A DNA stretch of 64,000 bases from Cryptomeria japonica (lineage: Eukaryota > Streptophyta > Pinopsida > Cupressales > Cupressaceae): contig NC_081411.1 of the NCBI RefSeq assembly GCF_030272615.1, positions 830,882,160 through 830,946,159 of the forward strand, given 5' to 3'. Positions 57,961 to 64,000 of this stretch are shown piece by piece. Position 1 is the first letter of the stretch. Every line of letters starts with the position of its first letter. A model generated the notes under the pieces. It was not told the DNA's origin. It ran no database searches and was given only the letters and a program-made list of their open reading frames with translations. Both the position numbers and the translations under genes were made by a program.

Positions 57961-58161
57961 CATTTTGTTTATCCATATTACATTCATCTAAACACATCTA
58001 GATGCATATCCATACATAAAAATCATTCATCTAACCATTGCATTGACATCATTGCATTAAATCATCTCATCATTACATTGCAATAGGAAACATCATAAAA
58101 TCCTGTTCATACATCAAAGCATAAGCATATATCATCATAGCATTCCATACATGAAGCATTA

Positions 58162-58290
58162 CATAACTCATCATAAAATCATATCATCCTGCATTCATAT
58201 GTCAGTATCTCACATCATAACTCATCATAAAATCATATCATCCTGCATTCATATGTCAGTATCTCACATCATAACTCATCATAAAAACAT
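58162..58290 (+). repeat. 54-bp tandem repeat in the 3' region of G
   Basis: CATAACTCATCATAAAA recurs at 58162, 58216 and 58270. The first two 54-bp units are identical. The surrounding 57560-58500 is CATCAT-rich low-complexity DNA. Confidence 0.93.
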
Positions 58291-58574
58291 GCATAAAAGA
58301 AACCTCTCATCAAATGCATACATGTCCACATATACATCAAAGCAATAAAATCACAAACATGCATAAACATCCATACATCATCACATGCATATCGTCACAA
58401 AATAGGATCTCCTCATATATATCATCTCATATATCAGAGTACAATGAAGTCTACAAAATCGGCTACCAAGAGCCATCCAAGATACAGTCCAAAACATAGA
58501 CAATGATACAATACATGTATGCAAAAATGCTCTCTCAGATGCCGCTCTGGCCAGATGCTGTACCTGCCCCACCC

Positions 58575-60527
58575 CTACCTGCTCCACCGCTGGTACCCGG
58601 CACCACCTGATCCATCTCTCCGTGGAGGCCTCATCGAACCCCCACTCCCTCCTGCATCTCCTGATCTATCCTGCCGCAAAGGACCCATCACTCCCCCACT
58701 GCTCTGCATCCTCTGTGATCGCTCGGATCTGGCCTGCCGCATCTGTGAGTAACTGAGAGCTCGCTGGCTAATCGGTACCACCTGCTCATATAACCCCCGC
58801 CAGTACTCTATCTCCGCCTGTGCTTGCCGTATCTCCCTCATAACCTCTCCTGAAGGCCCCTGTGCACCAGTCCGCACTCTCTCCTGCAGCTCTGCCAATC
58901 TCTCCACCGCAGTATCTCTCTCCCGCAGCACCACTGTCAGCTCTGACTCACGTGCAAATAGCTGCACATCTCTAGCTGCTACCTCCGCCTCTAATCTCTC
59001 TACCCGGGTCTGCAAATAACCTATCATATGCTCCCGCAGATCCCCTGCACCACACTCCCCTATATCCATGGCTGCTGCACCTGTATCACCCCCTGCACCA
59101 CACTCCCCTGCACCACCCTCTCCTGCACCTGTATCCATCGGGATCTCTCTCTCCATCCCCCTCCCACTCAGCTGCACTCCTCCCTGCATCAACGGTCCCT
59201 GTGATATCTGCAGAGGTAGTCCACCTCTCCCTCTCCGCTGTCTCGGCATCCCCATCGCTCCTCCACCTCCTCCACCTCCTCCTCCACCACCACCTCCTCC
59301 TCCTCCTCCACCACCTCCTCTACCACCACCCCCTCTCCGTCCCCGTCCCCTCTCATCCTCGAATGCTGGGATCGGCTCCGCTGGATCTGATATCCGTCGG
59401 ATCGAGTGCGCCGCCCGATACTGGGTATACTCTGCTGTAACCCCTGCATCAACGACCCTCGGTCGTAGATCCCATGGCCTCGCCTGCAATGTCCGGAACT
59501 CTGCCAATGCCTGATCATACGGTAGCACTGGACCCCATGCATACCGCTCTCGAATCACTCGAGCATACTCTCCCGATCCGCTTAGCAGACCCTGCTGCCG
59601 TCCAAATTGCCTCATAACCCGTCCTGGCACCTGTCTCTCTACGTGATAAGAGGTCCTCCCAATGAGGAATCGGGTCATGAAGACATAAGGTAGTGCCTCC
59701 GCATCATCCTCCCATGGCTCACACTCCAAGTATGGCCGCTAGATCACTGCATCTAGGTCATCTAATGCTCGCCTCCACCACTCTAGCTTCCCCAAGTGGG
59801 GCTGGCTCATCATACCACTATACATGAACATATAGGGCTGGTCTACGGCTCGGAATCTCAGACTCACTGGTCGAGTCACTGGTAGATGCTCCCATGCCCA
59901 CACATGCAGCAGCGTCATGCCTACTGCAAGCGAACCTCTCCCCCGGTACACTACCTCGTGCAGCTCCTGGTACATGTGCGCTAGCACGCACGGCCCCCAG
60001 GCATATCGGGTCCCCTCTGTCACCATCATCTCAATAACCTGTCCCCATCCGACCGCCAATCCATGTGACCGCCTGTCTGGACACAGAAGCCCTCCCACGA
60101 TCCCTGACAATACTGCCGGAAGGGGCTCATATAGTGCCACTATATCCTCCCAGGCAATCGACCCATCATCAATGAATACGTCCTCATCAAAAATCCTCTG
60201 GCAAGACACTGTCCCCCAGGATTGATCATACGTCACCAGCTGCCCTCGAATCGGAATCCGAAGAATACGCCACACGTCCTCCAAAGTCACCGTCATCTCG
60301 CCCTGAGCCAGATGGAACGTACATGTCTCACTGTGCCATCGCTCTGCTAAAGCTGTAATCAGGCCGTGATTCATCCGAATCACGGGCATATGCATCACCT
60401 CATAGAGCCCAGTAGCCGCAATACAATCTATCTCGATCTGAGTCAAACGATCTCGCAACCCCTGTGTCGCGGGGTGGCACTCGCGTAACTGCAACACGCG
60501 TAGATCCTCCTGCACATAGACGTTCAT
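58575..60527 (-). pseudogene. Antisense plant mobile domain (PMD) gene of G, one internal TAG
   Basis: The minus-strand frame runs from ATG 60527 (MNVYVQEDLR) to 58575, 650 codons, broken only by TAG at 59741-59739 (codon 263). Residues about 18-400 show the plant mobile domain, known from MAIN/MAIL-type proteins and from transposable elements: HPATQGLRDRL, LITALAERWHSETCTFHL, GEMTVTLEDV, YAWGPCVLAHMYQELH, LLHVWAWEHLP, and after the stop RTSYHVERQVPGRVMRQFGRQQ. A Gly/Arg tract follows, coded by a CCT/CCA microsatellite (about 59263-59340), then a coiled coil and a Gly/Arg-rich tail. The frame is markedly GC-richer than the rest of G. An open frame also extends upstream to 60602 without an ATG. 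The stop may be a recent CAG-to-TAG change or a leaky codon. The function in G is unknown. Confidence 0.85.
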
Positions 60528-60797
60528 CCAAACACCATCAGTTGTTTTGTTATCAAACTTTCTTAAGTTTAAACCTAGACTATCATCAGATACTTTGATC
60601 AAGTATCTTCGGGTCTCAACAGGTAAGCAATCATGGCCGCCTAGACTTCAACAGGCATTTCTCCTAACAAATGACCTAAGTCTTATCAGGCTGCTCTGGT
60701 TCAAAACAACTCCCACTTCACCTCGTCATCCATCAACCGTTAGGCATCCGGAGTCTTATTTTATCCAAAACTGGGGCATCTTGTATCCTAAAGCACA
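60528..60797 (-). other. Leader of the antisense PMD gene
   Basis: About 270 bases between the AGCGCT array and the ATG. It contains short upstream frames. No clear splice acceptor was recognised. Confidence 0.4.
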
Positions 60798-61145
60798 AGC
60801 GCTATTTAAATCTATAAAAGCGCTCATTCTGCACAATAGCGCTCAAAAAGCCCTACAATAGCGCTATCAAAACAAAAGCGCTAAAAAAGCTACACAATAG
60901 CGCTATTTAGGTCAATAGCGCTCAATCAACTACACCATAGCGCTATTTAATCAAAAGCGCTAAAACCTTTATGCAATAGCGCTATTAAACATCAATAGCG
61001 CTCAATTGACCCTACCGTAGCGCTAATTTATCAAAAGCGCTCAAACTTGCTTGCAAAAGCGCTACAACTAGCCTACAAAAGTGCTATTGCGGCACAATAG
61101 CGCTCATTTATGGAGCAAAAGCGCTAAAAACATAGTTCCAGTGCT
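60798..61145 (-). repeat. AGCGCT array in the antisense leader of G
   Basis: Sixteen exact AGCGCT at 60798, 60819, 60838, 60860, 60877, 60899, 60917, 60939, 60956, 60978, 60997, 61019, 61036, 61058, 61099 and 61120, plus AGTGCT at 61080 and 61140. Mean spacing is 20.1 bp, alternating about 22 and 17-19, so the unit is a dimer of about 39 bp. On the plus strand units read CAATAGCGCT and CAAAAGCGCT. On the minus strand they read AGCGCTATTG, the same sense as the 5' array. Confidence 0.94.
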
Positions 61146-61390
61146 CTTGCTCCGACTTGACTTGGACTTAGCTAAAAACATACCAAAAATGCATAAAAAT
61201 GAAGTTTTTGAATTTGCGTACCGCTGGTCCATAGTCGGCTGGGCGCTGGTACCGGCGGACTCGCTCAAATCGGTGCTCGGTGATCGGAAACGGCATCGTC
61301 GCTCCTCCTTGCTCTTCCAAATGTCACTGTCAGAGCTATAGTTTTCAACTGGTCGCGGTCACAAATGATCCTACTTTACCCCCTTTCACT

Positions 61391-61399
61391 CCATTTATA
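61391..61399 (-). promoter_or_regulatory. TATA box of the antisense unit
   Basis: TATAAATGG on the minus strand, preceded by a G-rich run. It lies about 250 bases upstream of the AGCGCT array and about 870 upstream of the PMD ATG. It is the best candidate start for an antisense transcript. Confidence 0.6.
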
Positions 61400-61556
61400 C
61401 CCCCCGCCATCACCGTAACTTCGCCCTGTTCATCGCCGTGGTCCCCGTGAACTTCCCGAGCCCCCCATTTCTCCATGTTTCCCCCAATTTCTTCTATTTT
61501 TCCCCAGTATACCTAATTTCTTCTATTCCACCACCCTGCCAATTTTCATTCTTTTT

Positions 61557-61600
61557 CGAGAGATCGCCTGATTTTTCGAAATTTTTCGGCCCATCTCTCG
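61557..61600. repeat. 44-bp inverted repeat upstream of the antisense TATA box
   Basis: Perfect 8-bp arms CGAGAGAT (61557-61564) and ATCTCTCG (61593-61600), with an inner TTTCGAAA palindrome. Confidence 0.75.
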
Positions 61601-61696
61601 AGGGGGCATACCACCCATTAAATTTACATTTTATGGGGCATTTCTTCACACCAATTTTTTCTTTCTTTGAAACGATGCGATAAACTGCACCATCTC

Positions 61697-61709
61697 AAAG
61701 AGGGGCAAA
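61697..61709 (+). promoter_or_regulatory. Element G polypurine tract
   Basis: AAAGAGGGGCAAA directly against the 3' LTR, the plus-strand primer site. One C interrupts it. Confidence 0.8.
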
Positions 61710-63080
61710 TGTAGTCACATAAATCTGTCCATTTTAATTAAATGAATATTTCGTATTTATTTGATTAAAAATCCACTAGCCATCAATTAATTAAATTAAT
61801 ATTTAATTAATTCATCCCCAAACATTCTTCTATTAATTAAATAAATTATTCAATTTATTTTAATTAATTCATTAAATCCAATTCCCATCAATTAAATAAA
61901 TAAAATCAATTTATTTAATTAAATCCCCTTTTCCTCTTTTAAATAAATTAAATAAAACATTTATTTAAATCATTATCCCCATCCCACTTGCATTTTCTTA
62001 CAAATGCAACTTGCACACATTTTGAAATAAATGAATTTTTATTTTAAATAAAATCCTATTTTCCCTCACCCACCAAATCCACTTGCAAAATCTAATCCCC
62101 TTCTAGATTCTTCTAACCCCTTCCTAATTAGCCTAATCCATCCCCTAATTATTGTCACATTCCTAAGCAAAATGGAGTCACTTCTCAAATACCCCAAAGT
62201 CTTTGAAAACCATTAAAGGCTTCCAACTTTCAACCACTTAATCTCCCAAAGTCTTCCAAGACCACTAATGGCTCTTACATGACCATTTATGTCTCTTACA
62301 TAACCATTTATGGTTATTTCAATCTTGTCTCCCCAAACATTTATTGTTTGACCATATTCATCCATTTCACATTTGCACAAGATTTTATCCATTGGATAAA
62401 AGCTTTATTCTTTGAATAAAGAGTTTATTCATTCAACCAACCTTGACTCAAAATCCCAAGGTCATATCAGGCATTTAATGCTTATTCCCTCTCCTCTCAA
62501 CCTATCTCACATTGACACTTGTCATCCTGGGATTGGGTTGAAAGCCCTCACATGGATTTGAAATCATTCAATCCTGACCCTTGTTGAGATTGCTCAATCT
62601 CAACCATCCATTGCTCCATTTTTCCTATAAATAGAGCTCATTCCTTCATAATCCAGATCCTGAAAACTTGTAAGCATTTAGACTATATCCATTTTAGAGA
62701 GCATTTAGCATAGCATAACTAAATCTTGTCTTTTTGGTTAAAATACATCATTTTAGCATAAAAATAGCTTTTCATTTCATGTTTGGGGCTATACTACAAT
62801 CTCAATCCTCCATAAGCATCCATAGTGCAAAAAGCTGCTGAGAGCTACACTATTTTGGAACTTGGAGAGGAGAGGAACAAGGGAGAAGGAGCTAATATCA
62901 TGTTAAGAGATAGTTGGAGATATCTCATTGTCTTACTTCTTTAGTTAGATTCATTAGCATGTTTTTAGTGTCTCCTTTGGAATGCCTTCATGTGTTTGAT
63001 TTTTGATTGACTAACTCTAACGTCTTGTGTTTTGTGTTGTTTGATCAAGAACTAACATTTTGCCATTTAGGAGGGCATCA
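61710..63080 (+). repeat. Element G 3' LTR
   Basis: 1371 bp, about six substitutions from the 5' copy (for example in the GAGCTC/GAGCCC site next to the TATA box) and no gaps. Followed by the CTACA target copy. Confidence 0.96.
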
Positions 63081-63085
63081 CTACA

Positions 63086-64000
63086 AACTACAAAAACAAC
63101 TATTCATTAATTGCAAGACCTTTATCTTAAAGAATTTCAATATGCTCGACCAAGATATGACCCATTAGAGAAACTTAAAGCAATGATGCCAGTGGCATAT
63201 GATGGACACATACCAATTTTGGAGGATTTCTAGGCAGGTATGTAGTATAGCTTCGAGGGCAGATATAGAGGATTTTGTAGGTTAACAACAACCCAAATGA
63301 TAGAGTTTGATCTCAAAGATAATATTCCCAAAGACCTCAAAGATGATGGGGAACTCTTGGATCCAATGTATAAGGAAATGATGGTCAATAAAAGGCCTCT
63401 CTTATCGATAATATGGTCAAAGAAAGAAAACATAAAAAATAGAAGATGTCATAGAATAAGTTATTGAAAGAACAAGGCAATGGTTAAGCCTTAGGATGAA
63501 AACAAGCATTACTAGGGGTAAGAAGAAAGGTAAGGCAATAGGTAATCCCTAATCTAAGACCACCAAAGAGTATGTGAGAAGAATGAGGTCTAAATCTAGG
63601 AAGAATACTTAGATGGAACAAGAAGATGCTATGCCAGCTATTGGTAAGGAAGAATTGATGAAGTAGTTGGATGATAAGATGAAGGAGTCTCAACTCCTAA
63701 AAATATCAGCCAAGCAAGCCATAACAATTGAGTTACTTGTTGTGCCACGAGAATCAATCACACCCATTATGCTGATAATTGGCATTGTTCTAGGAGAGGG
63801 TACATCCTAAGCACAAGATGAAAAAGAACCTACCTCTTCCACCCAAGTTCCTTTGACAACCACTATACCATTGCATGAGAGAGTGACTATTCATAATATT
63901 GACTCAGATTTGGAAGATGATGATGAACCTATCTCTACAATAGCTCGAAGGAAAGGGTAAGATACGATGCAAAGACAAGTTGCCTACGACCAAGTTCATG
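63086..64000 (+). pseudogene. Element H unknown protein, part after G
   Basis: It continues the frame across G: readable pieces include YDPLEKLKAMMPVAYDGHIP, the FCRLTTTQMIEFDLKDNIP block, LLDPMYKEMMV, and later a basic stretch YVRRMRSKSRK followed by an acidic region. TAG stops interrupt it (for example about 63231). The order of helical domain then basic linker resembles C ORF2. Function unknown. It runs off the window. Confidence 0.45.

Larger units (their letters stand above)
44434..63080 (+). mobile_element. Element G: complete Tat-lineage Ty3/gypsy element with antisense PMD gene
   Basis: 18,647 bp. LTRs 44434-45804 and 61710-63080 are both 1371 bp, with no indel and about six substitutions (about 99.6% identity). 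The target duplication CTACA (44429-44433 and 63081-63085) is perfect. A 40-nt PBS, a 2.8 kb leader, an intact gag-pol, a 5.7 kb 3' region with an antisense gene, and a polypurine tract complete it. Dual RNase H and the extra 3' region place it in the Tat/Ogre-like group. It is the youngest element here and may be recently mobile. Confidence 0.95.
41815..64000 (+). mobile_element. Element H: unclassified element, split by G, running off the right edge
   Basis: Evidence for an element is indirect. LINE coding sequence stops at 41814 and a TGTTATG start follows. Then come a palindrome array with a TATA box (42347-42355) and a decayed long frame (43222-44433, continued after G at 63086-63960). 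The clean join across G (CTACA target copy) shows both parts belonged together. I found no PBS and no second LTR, and the right end lies outside the window. Confidence 0.45.

Noticed and set aside
59068-59542. Proline-rich plus-strand frame and a shifted minus-strand frame
   Set aside because: They overlap the Gly/Arg tract of the PMD gene; the CCT/CCA microsatellite is open in many frames.
44434-63080. Endogenous pararetrovirus or envelope-carrying retrovirus
   Set aside because: True LTRs, a target duplication and an integrase are present, and no movement, coat or envelope-like frame was found. The extra gene is an antisense PMD gene.

Overview
The window is repeat DNA from a large plant nuclear genome. 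I see no ordinary host gene, rRNA, tRNA gene or CRISPR array. Nearly everything can be assigned to LTR retrotransposons of the Ty1/copia and Ty3/gypsy superfamilies, one non-autonomous LTR element, one LINE fragment, and AT-rich intergenic DNA. The nested-insertion density, an 18.6 kb Tat-type gypsy element and old decayed copies suggest a large-genome seed plant, plausibly a conifer. The species is an inference and is not proven by the sequence.

Region 1-23975 is a four-level nest. The oldest member is A, a copia element on the minus strand. Its 3' LTR is cut by the left window edge (1-411) and its 5' LTR lies at 20788-23975. B, a copia element on the plus strand (2430-17348), sits inside the pol gene of A, exactly at the integrase/RT linker. 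C, a non-autonomous element on the plus strand (9443-17131), sits inside the 3' LTR of B. C has no pol. It carries a coiled-coil/zinc-knuckle ORF and a second frame of about 1,044 codons that matches no family I recognise. D, an almost-solo LTR (22375-23884) with a perfect 5-bp target duplication, sits in the 5' LTR of A.

Region 23976-41814 holds AT-rich DNA, decayed LTR fragments (27003-27624 and 27701-28093), a degenerate gypsy chromovirus E (28328-35156, LTRs both 787 bp) with a solo LTR F (32952-33473) in its integrase, several old tandem duplications, and the 5' part of a LINE (39931-41814).

Region 41815-64000 is an unclassified element H. It starts with an array of 34-bp palindromes on a repeat of about 57 bp and encodes a decayed helical protein. 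H is split by G (44434-63080), the best-preserved element in the window. The LTRs of G are both 1371 bp and differ at about six sites. Its target duplication CTACA is perfect and it has an uninterrupted 2,428-codon gag-pol frame with dual RNase H. Downstream of pol and antisense to it lies a plant mobile domain (PMD) gene with its own TATA box.

The most unusual signal is in G. The leader of the sense unit (45904-46171) and the leader of the antisense PMD unit (61145-60798) both carry an AGCGCT array with a period of about 20 bp, in the same orientation relative to their own gene. The element therefore looks like a two-gene, divergently regulated system sharing one leader repeat. A second oddity is a primer-binding region complementary to about 40 nt, a whole tRNA 3' half, rather than the usual 12-18 nt.
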